Assembly (NCBI RefSeq): GCF_002982075.1
Contig: NZ_PUEJ01000005.1
Location: 620,001-684,000 of the forward strand
Direction of reading: 5' to 3'
DNA length: 64,000 nt
DNA from: Labrys okinawensis
Lineage (GTDB): Bacteria > Pseudomonadota > Alphaproteobacteria > Rhizobiales > Labraceae
In this document: piece after piece, positions 1 to 8,900 of the stretch
How positions within the stretch are numbered: the stretch's first letter is position 1
How the letters are laid out: every line of letters starts with the position of its first letter
Program-made: the position numbers and the translations under genes
Notes under the pieces: generated by a model
The model's database searches: none
Told to the model about the DNA's origin: nothing
Seen by the model: the letters and a program-made list of their open reading frames with translations, nothing else

Positions 1-14
1 CCCGAACGTTGACC

Positions 15-1073
15 ATGCGCGTTTCCGATTTCGATTTTCATTTGCCGCCTGAAAATATCGCGCTTCGCCCCGCCGAGCCGCGCGATCGGGCGCGCCTGCT
101 CGAAGTCGATCCTGCCGGCAACACGCTCGCCGATCGCATCGTATCCGACCTGCCGACGCTGCTGCGTCCGGGCGACATGCTCGTCTTCAACGACACCAAG
201 GTCATCCCCGCCAGGCTCGATGGCCTGCGTCGCCGCCCGGGCGGGGCAGGGGCCGCCATAGAGGCGATGCTGCACCAGCGCCTCGGCCCGGCCCAGTGGA
301 AGGCTTTCGCCCGGCCCGGCAAGCGCCTGGCCGTGGGGGACACCATCGAGTTCGGCGAAAATCTGAGTGCCGATGTCGAGGAGAAGGGTGAAGGCGGCGA
401 GGTCACGCTGCGCTTTTCGCTCAAAGGCGCTGCACTCGACATTGCGATCGCCATGGTCGGCCATATCCCGCTACCGCCCTATATCGCGTCCAAGCGCGCG
501 GACGATGCGCGGGACCGCGAGGACTACCAGACCATCTATGCCAAGGCCGACGGCGCCGTCGCCGCCCCAACGGCCGGCTTGCATTTCACCCCCGACCTGT
601 TCGCCAGGCTGGACGCAGCGGGAATAGCCCGGCATTTCGTCACGCTGCATGTCGGCGCCGGTACGTTTCTGCCGGTGAAGGGCGAGGATCTTTCCGAACA
701 CAGGATGCATGCCGAGTTCGGGATCGTGACCGCCGAAACGGCGCAGGCGCTCAATGCGGGCAGGGCGCGGGGAGGGCGCATCATCGCCGTCGGCACCACC
801 TCGCTGCGACTGCTCGAAAGCGCCGCAGCGCCGGACGGCACGCTGGAGCCCTTCGCCGACGAGACCTCGATCTTCATCACGCCGGGCTATCGATTCCGCA
901 CGGCCGATGCCCTGATGACCAATTTCCATCTGCCGCGCTCGACGCTGATGATGCTGGTCTCGGCCTTCGCTGGCTACGACACCATGAAGGCGGCCTATGC
1001 CCACGCCATCGCCGATGGCTACCGCTTCTATTCCTATGGCGATGCCAGTCTGCTATGGCGGGCGCCATGCTGA
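15..1073 (+). CDS. queA: S-adenosylmethionine:tRNA ribosyltransferase-isomerase
   Basis: QueA transfers and isomerises the ribosyl group of SAM onto 7-aminomethyl-7-deazaguanine in tRNA to make epoxyqueuosine in the cytosol. The 352-residue protein has the full family length, begins [16 protein letters not shown] and carries the conserved [29 protein letters not shown] and [14 protein letters not shown] blocks. I place the start at the ATG at 15, six bases inside the longest open frame, because the upstream codon is a TTG. The stop overlaps the start of tgt, so both queuosine steps are probably translated as a coupled pair. The window starts only 14 bases upstream, so no promoter can be judged. 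Confidence 0.97.
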   Translation: MRVSDFDFHLPPENIALRPAEPRDRARLLEVDPAGNTLADRIVSDLPTLLRPGDMLVFNDTKVIPARLDGLRRRPGGAGAAIEAMLHQRLGPAQWKAFARPGKRLAVGDTIEFGENLSADVEEKGEGGEVTLRFSLKGAALDIAIAMVGHIPLPPYIASKRADDARDREDYQTIYAKADGAVAAPTAGLHFTPDLFARLDAAGIARHFVTLHVGAGTFLPVKGEDLSEHRMHAEFGIVTAETAQALNAGRARGGRIIAVGTTSLRLLESAAAPDGTLEPFADETSIFITPGYRFRTADALMTNFHLPRSTLMMLVSAFAGYDTMKAAYAHAIADGYRFYSYGDASLLWRAPC

Positions 1074-2221
1074 AAACTCCTGAAACGACGACCGCCGGCG
1101 AGGTCTCCTTCGCCATCCATGCCACCGAGGGTACGGCTCGCACCGGCGCCCTGCATCTGGGGCGCGGCAGCGTGCGTACGCCGGCTTTCATGCCGGTCGG
1201 TACCGCCGGCACGGTCAAGGCGATGTATGTGGACCAGGTCAAGGATCTCGGTGCCGACATCATCCTCGGCAACACCTATCACCTCATGCTGCGCCCCGGG
1301 GCGGAGCGGGTGGCCGCCCTTGGCGGCCTGCATGAATTCTCGCGTTGGCAAGGCCCCATCCTCACGGATTCAGGCGGTTTCCAGGTGATGTCCCTGGCGG
1401 GACTACGCAAACTCGACAAGAACGGCGTCACCTTCAGGAGCCATATCGACGGTTCCCATCATCGTCTCACGCCGGAGCGCTCGGTCGAGATCCAGACCCT
1501 GCTCGATTCCGACATCATCATGCAGCTCGACGAATGCGTGCGCCTGCCCTCGACCCGCAAGGATATCGAGCGGGCCATGCGGCTGTCGCTCGATTGGGCC
1601 GAGCGCTCGAAGAGCGCCTTCGGCACCCAGCCCGGCAAGGCGATCTTCGGCATCGTGCAGGGCGGCGACATTCCCGATCTGCGTATCGCCTCGGCCGAGG
1701 CTCTCTCGAGCATGAATTTCCCCGGCTATGCCATCGGAGGCCTTGCCGTCGGCGAACCGCAGGCCGTGATGCTGGACATGATCGAAACCGTCGAGCCGCA
1801 TCTGCCACGTGAAAAGCCGCGTTATTTGATGGGCGTCGGCACGCCGGACGACCTGATCGAAAGCGTGTCGCGCGGCATCGACATGTTCGATTGCGTGATG
1901 CCGACGCGGGCAGGACGTCATGGCCTGGCCTATTCGCGCTTCGGCAAGGTCAATCTCAAGAATGCCCGCCATGCCGAGGATCCACGTCCCCTCGACGAGG
2001 CCTCGTCCTGCCCTGCCGCACGCGACTACAGCCGCGCCTATCTGCATCATCTCACCAAGGCCAACGAGATCCTCGGCATGATGCTGCTGACCTGGATCAA
2101 CCTGGCCTACTACCAGGATCTGATGGCCGGCATGCGCGCCGCCATCGCCGAGGGGCGCTTTGCCGATTTCAAGGCCAAGACCAAGGAAAACTGGGCGCGG
2201 GGCGACATCGCCAAGCTGTAG
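1067..2221 (+). CDS. tgt: queuine/preQ1 tRNA-guanine transglycosylase
   Basis: Tgt exchanges guanine-34 for preQ1 in tRNAs with GUN anticodons, the step before QueA. The protein shows [26 protein letters not shown] (catalytic Asp region), the second catalytic Asp in [17 protein letters not shown], and a C-terminal zinc region ending in the [20 protein letters not shown] segment. Length of about 384 residues is normal. The ATG at 1067 overlaps the queA stop; an in-frame ATG at 1055 is an alternative. A strong hairpin follows the stop, so transcription of queA-tgt probably ends there. Confidence 0.97.
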   Translation: MLKTPETTTAGEVSFAIHATEGTARTGALHLGRGSVRTPAFMPVGTAGTVKAMYVDQVKDLGADIILGNTYHLMLRPGAERVAALGGLHEFSRWQGPILTDSGGFQVMSLAGLRKLDKNGVTFRSHIDGSHHRLTPERSVEIQTLLDSDIIMQLDECVRLPSTRKDIERAMRLSLDWAERSKSAFGTQPGKAIFGIVQGGDIPDLRIASAEALSSMNFPGYAIGGLAVGEPQAVMLDMIETVEPHLPREKPRYLMGVGTPDDLIESVSRGIDMFDCVMPTRAGRHGLAYSRFGKVNLKNARHAEDPRPLDEASSCPAARDYSRAYLHHLTKANEILGMMLLTWINLAYYQDLMAGMRAAIAEGRFADFKAKTKENWARGDIAKL

Positions 2222-2238
2222 AACCCCTTCCTGGGTGC

Positions 2239-2290
2239 GCGGACGTCACAGCGACATGCGTGCATGTCGCGCCGTCCGCCTCTTTCTTCT
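2239..2290 (+). terminator. nested hairpin terminator after queA-tgt
   Basis: An outer stem GCGGACG (2239-2245) pairs with CGTCCGC (2273-2279). It encloses an inner perfect stem GCGACATGC (2251-2259) / GCATGTCGC (2262-2270). A pyrimidine run TCTTTCTTCT follows. It sits just after the tgt stop and ahead of the dmeR promoter, as expected of an intrinsic terminator. Confidence 0.75.
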
Positions 2291-2367
2291 CCCTGGCGAG
2301 TCGCTTTCAAGAGCGGACGAGACTTCCCCGCGGCCGGGAAGAAATCATTGCCGTCGACCTTTGATCG

Positions 2368-2393
2368 ATATACCCTACCCCCCTATGCTATAG
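2368..2393 (+). promoter_or_regulatory. candidate DmeR (RcnR-type) operator upstream of dmeR-dmeF
   Basis: The core TACCCCCCTATGCTATAG, preceded by ATATACCC, has the C-tract flanked by TA-rich half sites that is characteristic of operators bound by RcnR/CsoR-type repressors and described for rhizobial DmeR. It ends about 9 bases before the dmeR ATG, so repressor binding would block expression of both genes and make the pair autoregulated. This is assigned by pattern and position only. Confidence 0.65.
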
Positions 2394-2401
2394 AGGTTGT
2401 C

Positions 2402-2677
2402 ATGAGCCATACGATCCAAGAAAAGGCCAAGCTGCTGGCGCGGGTTCGTCGCATCAGGGGGCAGGTGGAGGCCATCGAGCGGGCGCTCGAGAATGAACTG
2501 GGCTGCGATCCCATCATGCACATGCTGGCCGGGGTGAGGGGCTCGGTGGCCGGCATGATGGCGGAAGTCATCGAGGACCATGTCCGTGACCACATCATGG
2601 CGCCCGGACTCGACGAAGCGGGCCGTCGCGAAGCCGCCGAACATCTGATCGATGTCGTCAGGAGTTACTTGAAATGA
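2402..2677 (+). CDS. dmeR: RcnR/DmeR-type nickel/cobalt-responsive repressor
   Basis: This 91-residue all-helical repressor belongs to the CsoR/RcnR (DUF156) family. Its metal site can be read directly: His3, Cys35, His60 and His64, the exact ligand set of Ni/Co-sensing RcnR rather than the Cys-His-Cys set of copper-sensing CsoR. Metal binding is expected to release the operator upstream. The ATG at 2402 follows GAGG at suitable spacing and gives the N-terminal MSHTIQ shared with RcnR; the upstream in-frame extension lacks family similarity. The stop overlaps the dmeF start by ATGA, so the two are a translationally coupled repressor-exporter operon. Confidence 0.93.
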   Translation: MSHTIQEKAKLLARVRRIRGQVEAIERALENELGCDPIMHMLAGVRGSVAGMMAEVIEDHVRDHIMAPGLDEAGRREAAEHLIDVVRSYLK

Positions 2678-3936
2678 CCATGCCGACCGCCAATGCTCCC
2701 TTCGAGCACAGCCATGTCTTTCTCGGCGCCGACCATGATTCCAATGAACGCCGGACCTGGGCCGTCATCATCCTCTGCGTGGCGACCATGGGCGTGGAAA
2801 TCGTGGGCGGCGCCATCTACGGCTCGATTGCCCTGATGGCGGATGGCCTGCATATGTCGACCCATGCCGGCGCCCTGCTCCTGACGGCTCTGGCCTATCG
2901 CTACGCACGCCGGCACGCGTTCGATCGGCGCTTCACCTTCGGCACCGGCAAGGTCGGCGACCTCGCCGGCTACACGAGCGCCGTCATCCTGGCGATGATC
3001 GCGCTGCTGATCGCCTATGAAGCGGTGATGCGCCTGCTGGCCCCGGTTCCGATCGACTATGGCCAGGCGATCGTCATCGCCGTGCTGGGCCTGATCGTGA
3101 ATATCGTCAGCGTGTGGCTGCTCAACGGGGGCAGCCACCACCACCACCACCATCATCATCACCCGCATGGCCATGCACACGATCATGGCGGCCATCACCA
3201 TCACGATGAAAATCGCCGTCTTACGACGGCTGGCGGCGCGCTCGAACTGCGCATCTTCGAGGACGGTGTTCCGCCGCGTTTCCGCCTGCACGCTCCGCAT
3301 GGCTTCATGCCGGCTGCCGATAGGATTGGCCTGGAGACCATCCGGGAGGATGGCACGCGACAGCACTTCACCTTCGCCAACCACGGCGCCTATTTGGAAT
3401 CACGGGAGGAAATCCCCGAACCCCATGCCTTCGCCGTCAGGCTCGATCTCGGTGACGAAAAGCTGACCACGGCCTTCGCCGAACCCCATAGCCATGGCGG
3501 GCACCATGACAACAACATGCGTTCCGCGATTGCCCATGTCATGGCCGACGCAGCGGTTTCCGTATTGGTGATCGTGGGTCTCCTGCTCGGTTTGGTGGCC
3601 GGTTGGAGCTGGATGGACCCGGTCGCCGGCCTGGTCGGCGCCGCCGTAATCCTCAGTTGGTCCTATACGCTGATCCGCGACACCGGCGGCATCCTGGTCG
3701 ACATGCTGCCCGACCGCCGGATGGCGGACGCCATGCGCCGGACGATCGAAGCGGAGGGCGACACGGTCGCGGACCTGCATCTGTGGCGGCTCGGCCCCGG
3801 TCATCTCGGGGCCATCCTGGCGATTGCCTCGGCCCATCCCCGTGAACCTGACTTCTATCGCGGCAAGCTGGCGATGTTTCCTTCGCTCTCGCATGTCACG
3901 ATCGAGGTTCAGCCGAAAGCGCATGCGGCTGCCTGA
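2674..3936 (+). CDS. dmeF: cation diffusion facilitator DmeF, Co/Ni efflux
   Basis: An inner-membrane CDF-family antiporter of 420 residues that should export Co2+ and Ni2+. It has about six hydrophobic segments; the metal-site aspartate motifs are visible in LMADGLHMSTHAGAL and in the later MADAAVSVLVIVGLLLG segment. A long cytosolic loop around residues 150-180 is extremely histidine-rich (a run of nine His, then more His/Asp/Gly). This loop and a middle insert of about 100 residues are typical of DmeF rather than short ZitB-like members. Coupling to dmeR supports the assignment. The exact ion preference is inferred from the regulator's ligand set. Confidence 0.92.
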   Translation: MTMPTANAPFEHSHVFLGADHDSNERRTWAVIILCVATMGVEIVGGAIYGSIALMADGLHMSTHAGALLLTALAYRYARRHAFDRRFTFGTGKVGDLAGYTSAVILAMIALLIAYEAVMRLLAPVPIDYGQAIVIAVLGLIVNIVSVWLLNGGSHHHHHHHHHPHGHAHDHGGHHHHDENRRLTTAGGALELRIFEDGVPPRFRLHAPHGFMPAADRIGLETIREDGTRQHFTFANHGAYLESREEIPEPHAFAVRLDLGDEKLTTAFAEPHSHGGHHDNNMRSAIAHVMADAAVSVLVIVGLLLGLVAGWSWMDPVAGLVGAAVILSWSYTLIRDTGGILVDMLPDRRMADAMRRTIEAEGDTVADLHLWRLGPGHLGAILAIASAHPREPDFYRGKLAMFPSLSHVTIEVQPKAHAAA

Positions 3937-3949
3937 GGTAACGCGCCGA

Positions 3950-3996
3950 TCACGATCGCGCACATCGATTTTACCGACGATCTTACGCGATCGTGA
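3950..3996. repeat. 11-bp inverted repeat after dmeF
   Basis: TCACGATCGCG (3950-3960) and CGCGATCGTGA (3986-3996) are perfect inverted copies separated by 25 bases that include TTTTA. The repeat lies between the dmeF stop and msrP. It could be a terminator without a clear U-tract or an operator for msrP; the sequence alone does not decide. Confidence 0.45.
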
Positions 3997-4061
3997 GAAA
4001 CATCGACCACGGCACGGGCGTATAAGGGGGGTAAGTCCACGCCCATCGACCAGGGAAGATC

Positions 4062-5003
4062 ATGCTGATCCGCCATGCCCCCGACCTCACCGAGGCCCAT
4101 GTCACGCCGAAGCAGGCCTATGTCGACCGCAGGCATTTTCTCGCCGGCATCGGAGCCGCTGCCGGTGCAGCCCTTCTGCCGGTCTCGGCCGAGGCGGCCA
4201 AGCTGTCGGGAGCCAAGAGCGTCTATTCCACCGACGAGAAGCAAACCAGTCTGGAAGACATCACCAGCTACAACAATTTCTATGAATTCGGCACCGACAA
4301 GGCCGATCCGGCCACCTATGCCGGCAAGCTGACCACGACGCCCTGGAGCGTCAAGGTCGATGGGCTCGTCAACAAGCCGGCGACCTATGCGCTGGAGGAT
4401 TTCGTCAAGCCCTACCGCCTCGAAGAGCGCATCTACCGCCATCGCTGCGTCGAGGCCTGGTCGATGGTCATTCCCTGGCTCGGTTTCGCGCTGGCCGACG
4501 TGATCAAGAAGGCGGAACCGCGGGGAAGCGCCAAGTTCGTCGCCTTCGAGACGCTGGTGCGCCCCTCGGAGATGCCGGGCCAATCGGCTTTCTTTCCGGC
4601 CCTGAAATGGCCCTATGTCGAAGGGCTGCGCCTCGACGAAGCCCTAAATCCGCTCACCATACTCGCCGTAGGCCTCTATGGCGAAACACTGCCGAACCAG
4701 AACGGCGCGCCGCTGCGCCTGGTCGTGCCGTGGAAATATGGTTTCAAGGGCATCAAGTCGATCGTGCGCATCAGCCTGGTCGAAAAGCAGCCGCCCACCT
4801 CGTGGAACCTGGAGAATGCGAGCGAGTACGGTTTCTACTCCAACGTCAATCCTGAAGTCGATCATCCGCGCTGGAGCCAGGCGAGCGAGCGGCGCATCGG
4901 TGCCGGTCTGCTGGCCGGCCGGCAGCCGACCCTGATGTTCAACGGTTATGGCGATCAGGTGGCCTCGATGTATGCCGGCATGGATTTGAAGGCCTATTAC
5001 TGA
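4062..5003 (+). CDS. msrP: periplasmic methionine sulfoxide reductase, molybdopterin catalytic subunit
   Basis: MsrP (YedY) repairs oxidised methionine in periplasmic proteins using a molybdopterin cofactor and electrons from MsrQ. The 313-residue precursor has a twin-arginine signal (Arg23-Arg24 in VDRRHFLAG, then a hydrophobic stretch ending at SAEAA), so it is folded in the cytosol and exported by Tat. The molybdenum-ligating cysteine is Cys129 in [11 protein letters not shown]; the [24 protein letters not shown] block of the sulfite-oxidase fold is also clear. Its stop TGA shares a base with the msrQ start, giving the usual msrPQ operon. Confidence 0.95.
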   Translation: MLIRHAPDLTEAHVTPKQAYVDRRHFLAGIGAAAGAALLPVSAEAAKLSGAKSVYSTDEKQTSLEDITSYNNFYEFGTDKADPATYAGKLTTTPWSVKVDGLVNKPATYALEDFVKPYRLEERIYRHRCVEAWSMVIPWLGFALADVIKKAEPRGSAKFVAFETLVRPSEMPGQSAFFPALKWPYVEGLRLDEALNPLTILAVGLYGETLPNQNGAPLRLVVPWKYGFKGIKSIVRISLVEKQPPTSWNLENASEYGFYSNVNPEVDHPRWSQASERRIGAGLLAGRQPTLMFNGYGDQVASMYAGMDLKAYY

Positions 5004-5635
5004 TGCAGCTCACGCGCGCCAGCCTGCAAGCCGTACTCAAATGGCTCATCTATATCGTCGGCATGCTGCCGGCCGTCTGGCTGTTCTATCTCGCCTTCAC
5101 CGGGCGCATCGGCGCCGATCCCGTGGCCCAGCTCGAATGGGGGCTGGGGCTGTGGGCCCTTCGCTTCCTGATCGCCTGCCTCTGCATCACGCCGCTGCGC
5201 CAGCTTCTGCGCATCAACCTCCTGCGCTACCGGCGCGCGCTCGGTCTGGTGGCCTTCTACTACGTCCTGCTGCATCTGAGCGTCTGGCTCTGGCTCGACC
5301 GCGGCCTCGATCTGCATGCCGCCGTTCAGGATATCCTGCGCCGGCCCTACATCACCATTGGCATGGCCGCCTTTGTCCTGCTCGTCCCCTTGGCGCTGAC
5401 GTCCACTAACTGGTCGATCCGCAAGCTCGGCGGGAAGGCCTGGTCGAAACTGCACAAGCTCGTCTACCCCGCCATCGCACTCGGGGCCCTGCATTTCATT
5501 ATGATCAAGAAGGTCTGGCTGATCGAGCCGCTGGTCTATGCGGCGATCGTGCTTGTGCTGCTGGCCTGGCGCCTGCTGTGGCCGTTAATCGGCAACCGTC
5601 GCCCAAGAAGCGCAAGGCGGGTTGCGTCAACGTAA
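5003..5635 (+). CDS. msrQ: haem-binding membrane subunit of MsrPQ
   Basis: MsrQ (YedZ) is a b-type haem quinol-linked membrane protein that feeds electrons to MsrP. The 210-residue sequence shows five to six hydrophobic helices and conserved histidines in YYVLLHLSVWLWL, WSKLHKLVYPA and GALHFIMIKK, typical haem ligands of the ferric-reductase-like domain. The gene starts on the last base of the msrP stop codon. Transcription probably ends in the downstream inverted-repeat region. Confidence 0.94.
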   Translation: MQLTRASLQAVLKWLIYIVGMLPAVWLFYLAFTGRIGADPVAQLEWGLGLWALRFLIACLCITPLRQLLRINLLRYRRALGLVAFYYVLLHLSVWLWLDRGLDLHAAVQDILRRPYITIGMAAFVLLVPLALTSTNWSIRKLGGKAWSKLHKLVYPAIALGALHFIMIKKVWLIEPLVYAAIVLVLLAWRLLWPLIGNRRPRSARRVAST

Positions 5636-5654
5636 TGCAAGCAACGCGCTGCCG

Positions 5655-5810
5655 CCCCTCATCCCCCTGCCGGGACCTTCTCCCGCAAGGGGAGAAGGAA
5701 CAGGATTGGGATACGGCGCGTCAGCGGAACAGCTTTCAAATGGTTCACCACCTGCCAGATGAGATGCCTTCTCCCCTTGCGGGAGAAGGTCCCGGTAGGG
5801 GGATGAGGGG
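5655..5810. repeat. large intergenic inverted repeat, two 44-bp arms
   Basis: The arm at 5655-5698 (starting CCCCTCATCCCCCTGCCGGG and ending GGGGAGAAGG) reappears inverted at 5767-5810 with one or two mismatches. The 68-base spacer has no gene. This looks like the palindromic intergenic repeats common in Rhizobiales genomes, built from a CTTCTCCC-GCAAGGGGAGAAG core. It could act as a terminator for msrPQ, but the main reading is a dispersed repeat. Confidence 0.85.
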
Positions 5811-5909
5811 TAGCTGCACATCGGATCGGCCGAAAAAATCGGTTGCCTCGACGCGAATCTCCACCTATTTTGCCCTTCCCGGTTCACACTCAGCATGAGG
5901 GAGAATTGC

Positions 5910-5975
5910 ATGACCACAGTTCTGATTCTCGCTCACATGTCGAACGTTCGGCCGTATGAGATCCTGACGCGTTAG
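5910..5975 (+). CDS. 21-codon leader ORF upstream of ABC exporter
   Basis: A short ORF has a good Shine-Dalgarno (GGGAGA about 5 bases upstream of the ATG). It encodes a 21-residue peptide that begins MTTVLILAHM and ends SNVRPYEILTR before TAG. It lies 116 bases upstream of the exporter gene, and two hairpins follow it. I do not recognise the peptide. Position, size and ribosome site fit a regulatory leader peptide; a chance ORF cannot be excluded. Confidence 0.45.
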   Translation: MTTVLILAHMSNVRPYEILTR

Positions 5976-6028
5976 GTCGCGTCTTTTCCGCCGAAAACCC
6001 CACCGGGTCATTTTCCTGAACATATTTT

Positions 6029-6082
6029 GCGCCGCACGTTCGTGCGCGCCTTGCATTTTGGAGACGGCGCGGGGCTGCGCCG
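6029..6082 (+). promoter_or_regulatory. two leader hairpins before the ABC exporter start
   Basis: Hairpin 1: GCGCCGCAC (6029-6037) with loop GTTC and GTGCGCGC (6042-6049), one bulged base, followed by a TTTT-containing stretch. Hairpin 2: CGGCGC (6065-6070) / GCGCCG (6077-6082), ending 9 bases before the ATG at 6092, close enough to cover its ribosome site. Together with the leader ORF this suggests attenuation or translational control. This is an inference from structure only. Confidence 0.4.
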
Positions 6083-6091
6083 GTTACCCCC

Positions 6092-7885
6092 ATGACTCTT
6101 TCTCGCAAAGAGCCCGGCCGCAATCCCATGGCGGCTGTGCTTGGATTCACTTTTGATCACTGGCGCAGCCAGGGCGATCTCGTCAGCCTGATCGTGATCG
6201 CCGTCGGCGTCGCCACGGTCGCCGAAGTGGTCGTGCCGATTTATGCCGGCCAGATGGTCGACGCCGTCACTGCCGGCCTCGGCAGTGCGAACGAGGCTTG
6301 GTGGGCTCTTGGCGCCATGCTGGTCCTGGGTGCGGTCGCCGTGGGCTGCCGGCAGTTGTTCTTCTTTGCCATCACCATCCTGACCACGCGGATGATGAGC
6401 ACGGTCGCCCGCGAAGCTTTCGCTCGGGTACAGCGTTTCTCCACCGACTGGCACGCCAACAATTTCGCCGGCTCGACAGTCAGGCGCATCACCCGCGGCA
6501 TGTGGGCGCTCGACATGCTCAACGACACGCTGCTGGTGGCCATTCTTCCCTCCATCCTCGTCCTGCTCGGCTCGACGGTGGTGCTGGCCACGGTCTGGCC
6601 GACCCTCGGCCTGGTGGTCTTCATCGGCTCCATCGCCTTCGTGGCGATGACGGTGGTGCTGTCGGTGAACTATGTCGCCCCCGCCGCACGCCTCGCCAAC
6701 AGCTGGGATACGCGCGTGGGCGGCGCGCTCGCCGATGCCGTCACCTGCAACGCGGTGGTCAAGGCCTTCGGCGGCGAAACGCGCGAGGATGCCCGCCTGA
6801 CGGCGGTGCTGGCCAAGTGGCGTTCGCGCACCAATCGCACCTGGATGCGCGGCACCAATGCCGGCACGGCGCAGAATCTGTTCCTGCTGGGGCTGAGAGC
6901 CGCTGTACTGGGCGTGGTTCTGTGGTTGTGGATGCGTGGCCAGGCCAGCGTCGGCGACGTCGCACTGGTCCTGACCAGCTATGCGGTCGTGCATGGCTAT
7001 CTGCGCGATATCGGCATGCATATCCATAACCTCCAGCGTTCGGTGAACGACATGGAGGAGTTGGTGGCGTTCCATGACCAGCCGATGGGGGTGAAGGACA
7101 GGCACGATGCCATGCCGGCCATGATCACGGATGGCCGCATCGCCTTCGAGCATGTCACCTTCCACTATGGTGGCCATGCCGATGCCCTCTACCGCGACTT
7201 CTCCGTCGAGATTGGGGCAGGGGAGAAGATCGGCCTGGTAGGCCGCTCGGGCTCGGGCAAGACCACCTTCGTGAAGCTGATCCAGCGTCTCTACGACGTG
7301 AATGCCGGCCGGATCAGCATCGACGGGCAGGATATCGCCGACGTGACGCAGGCCAGCCTGCGCAGCCGGATCGCCATCGTGCAGCAGGAGCCCATCCTGT
7401 TCCACCGTTCGCTGGCCGAAAACATCGCCTATGCCAGGCCCCAGGCCAGCATGGCCGAAATCGAGCACGCGGCAAGGCTCGCCAATGCGCATGCCTTCAT
7501 ATCGGCCTTGCCCAAGGGCTATGGCACGATGGTAGGCGAACGCGGCGTGAAGCTGTCCGGCGGCGAGCGCCAGCGCGTGGCGCTTGCTCGGGCCTTTCTG
7601 GCGGATGCGCCGGTTCTGATCCTGGACGAGGCGACCTCCAGCCTCGATTCCGAATCCGAGCATCTGATCCAGGAGGCGATGGAAAGGCTGATGGCAGGCC
7701 GTACCACCATCGTCATCGCCCACCGGCTCTCCACGGTTCAGGCGATGGACCGCATCCTTGTCTTCGACAAGGGCAGGATCGTCGAGGAGGGGGATCACGC
7801 CAGCCTGATCCGCCACCCCGACGGCATCTATCGCGGCCTGTTCGAGCGCCAAGCCCTGGAACTCGCCAAGGGCTGGGCGGCGTAA
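6092..7885 (+). CDS. MsbA-type ABC exporter, fused permease and ATPase
   Basis: A 597-residue half-transporter that should dimerise in the inner membrane. Residues 1-320 form a type-1 exporter permease with about six membrane helices. The C-terminal ATPase shows Walker A GLVGRSGSGKTTF, Q-loop IVQQEPILFH, signature LSGGERQRVALARAF, Walker B VLILDEATSSLD and the H-loop IVIAHRLST; all key residues are present. Substrate is not readable from sequence; lipid, peptide or drug export are all possible. The start may be the ATG at 6092 or the one at 6128. The upstream leader ORF and hairpins suggest regulated expression, and a 16-bp palindrome after the stop is its likely terminator. Confidence 0.9.
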   Translation: MTLSRKEPGRNPMAAVLGFTFDHWRSQGDLVSLIVIAVGVATVAEVVVPIYAGQMVDAVTAGLGSANEAWWALGAMLVLGAVAVGCRQLFFFAITILTTRMMSTVAREAFARVQRFSTDWHANNFAGSTVRRITRGMWALDMLNDTLLVAILPSILVLLGSTVVLATVWPTLGLVVFIGSIAFVAMTVVLSVNYVAPAARLANSWDTRVGGALADAVTCNAVVKAFGGETREDARLTAVLAKWRSRTNRTWMRGTNAGTAQNLFLLGLRAAVLGVVLWLWMRGQASVGDVALVLTSYAVVHGYLRDIGMHIHNLQRSVNDMEELVAFHDQPMGVKDRHDAMPAMITDGRIAFEHVTFHYGGHADALYRDFSVEIGAGEKIGLVGRSGSGKTTFVKLIQRLYDVNAGRISIDGQDIADVTQASLRSRIAIVQQEPILFHRSLAENIAYARPQASMAEIEHAARLANAHAFISALPKGYGTMVGERGVKLSGGERQRVALARAFLADAPVLILDEATSSLDSESEHLIQEAMERLMAGRTTIVIAHRLSTVQAMDRILVFDKGRIVEEGDHASLIRHPDGIYRGLFERQALELAKGWAA

Positions 7886-7900
7886 GACGACATGACAAGA

Positions 7901-7933
7901 TGAGGATGGGGCATCGACGATGCCCCATCCTCA
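7901..7933 (+). terminator. 16-bp perfect palindrome after the ABC exporter
   Basis: TGAGGATGGGGCATCG (7901-7916) is followed by one base and its exact inverted copy ending at 7933. There is no long T-run. It lies 15 bases after the exporter stop. A terminator, possibly serving both strands, is the simplest reading. The remaining 245 bases up to alaX hold no convincing gene, only a short reverse-strand open stretch ending near 7955 that could be a gene remnant. Confidence 0.6.
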
Positions 7934-8178
7934 CGATTGATCCTATGACGCCGATCAGACAGCGTTTTCAGCCAGAACTCTAGCGATGATCTCGGCACGA
8001 GCGGAGCCGACTTTCAGCACAGCTGGCCGCGAACAGCTCACTCTGATCACTACTTCCTGCTTCTCGCCGAGCTATCCTGGAAAGAAGACGGCAACGTTTT
8101 TGCGCTCCTCTCTGGCCAGAGACGTCGTGAGCGCGCCACATGATCGAGCAATGGCGCCAGCTGGCTTCGGACAGACCA

Positions 8179-8892
8179 TCAGGCCAGGGCGATCCGCACC
8201 CGCCGGTTCTGCTTGCCCTTCTTTTCGATCTGGGTCACCACGATGCGGCCGATCTCCTCGGTGTTGCGGACATGGGTGCCACCGCAGGGCTGCAGGTCGA
8301 GGCCTTCGATCTCGACCAGCCTGATCACCCCCGAACCGCGTGGAGGCTTGACCGACATGGTCTTTACCAGGCCGGGATTGGCGTCGAGTTCCGCATCGGT
8401 AATCCAGCGTTCGCTGACCTCGGCGCCCTGGCCGATCATCGTATTGATCTTGTGGGCGATCTCTTCCTTGTCGAGGCCGGCATCCTGAATGTCGAAATCG
8501 AGCCGCCCCTCGCCATCGCCGATGGATCCGCCCGTGACGGGATAGGGCAGAGCGACCGAAAGGAGATGCAAGGCCGTGTGCACCTTCATACGAGCATAGC
8601 GCCGCGACCAGTCCAGTGCCAGCTCGACCGTGTCACCGACGGCCGGCAGCAGCCCTTCCGGCGGCACGACATGCGCGATTTCGGTCTTGGTCTCGTCGTT
8701 CCATATTGCGTTTGTAATGCCGATGGTGCGCCCGTCGGGCAGCGTCATGGTGCCGACATCACCCGGCTGGCCCCCGCCCATGGCGTAGAAGACGGTGCGG
8801 TCCAGGATGATGCCATGTTGCGACAGTCCGATCACCGTTGCGCTGGCGCCAGGTCTGTATGGATCGTCTCTGAACAGCAGGTCTGTCGCCAT
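8179..8892 (-). CDS. alaX: AlaX-type alanyl-tRNA editing protein
   Basis: A free-standing homologue of the alanyl-tRNA synthetase editing domain that hydrolyses Ser-tRNA(Ala) or Gly-tRNA(Ala) in the cytosol. The 237-residue protein begins MATDLLFRDDPY and has the zinc-binding HTALH motif and the later CGGTH motif of the family, plus YAMGGGQPGD. The start at 8892 has an AGGTGAC ribosome site; the longer upstream frame overlaps cysK and is not family-like. It begins 8 bases after cysK, so the two are probably one operon. Confidence 0.93.
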   Translation of the reverse strand: MATDLLFRDDPYRPGASATVIGLSQHGIILDRTVFYAMGGGQPGDVGTMTLPDGRTIGITNAIWNDETKTEIAHVVPPEGLLPAVGDTVELALDWSRRYARMKVHTALHLLSVALPYPVTGGSIGDGEGRLDFDIQDAGLDKEEIAHKINTMIGQGAEVSERWITDAELDANPGLVKTMSVKPPRGSGVIRLVEIEGLDLQPCGGTHVRNTEEIGRIVVTQIEKKGKQNRRVRIALA

Positions 8893-8900
8893 GTCGTCAC

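Noticed and set aside
3138..3170. Histidine codon run as a simple-sequence artefact or tag
   Set aside because: His-rich loops are normal in DmeF/CDF transporters and the surrounding frame is intact.
6008..7852. 614-codon open frame on the minus strand
   Set aside because: Antisense shadow of the ABC exporter; His/Asp/Gln-rich translation typical of reverse-strand artefacts.
7934..8178. Possible gene remnant on the minus strand ending near 7955
   Set aside because: An in-frame stop lies after about 30 codons and the short peptide cannot be tied to a family.
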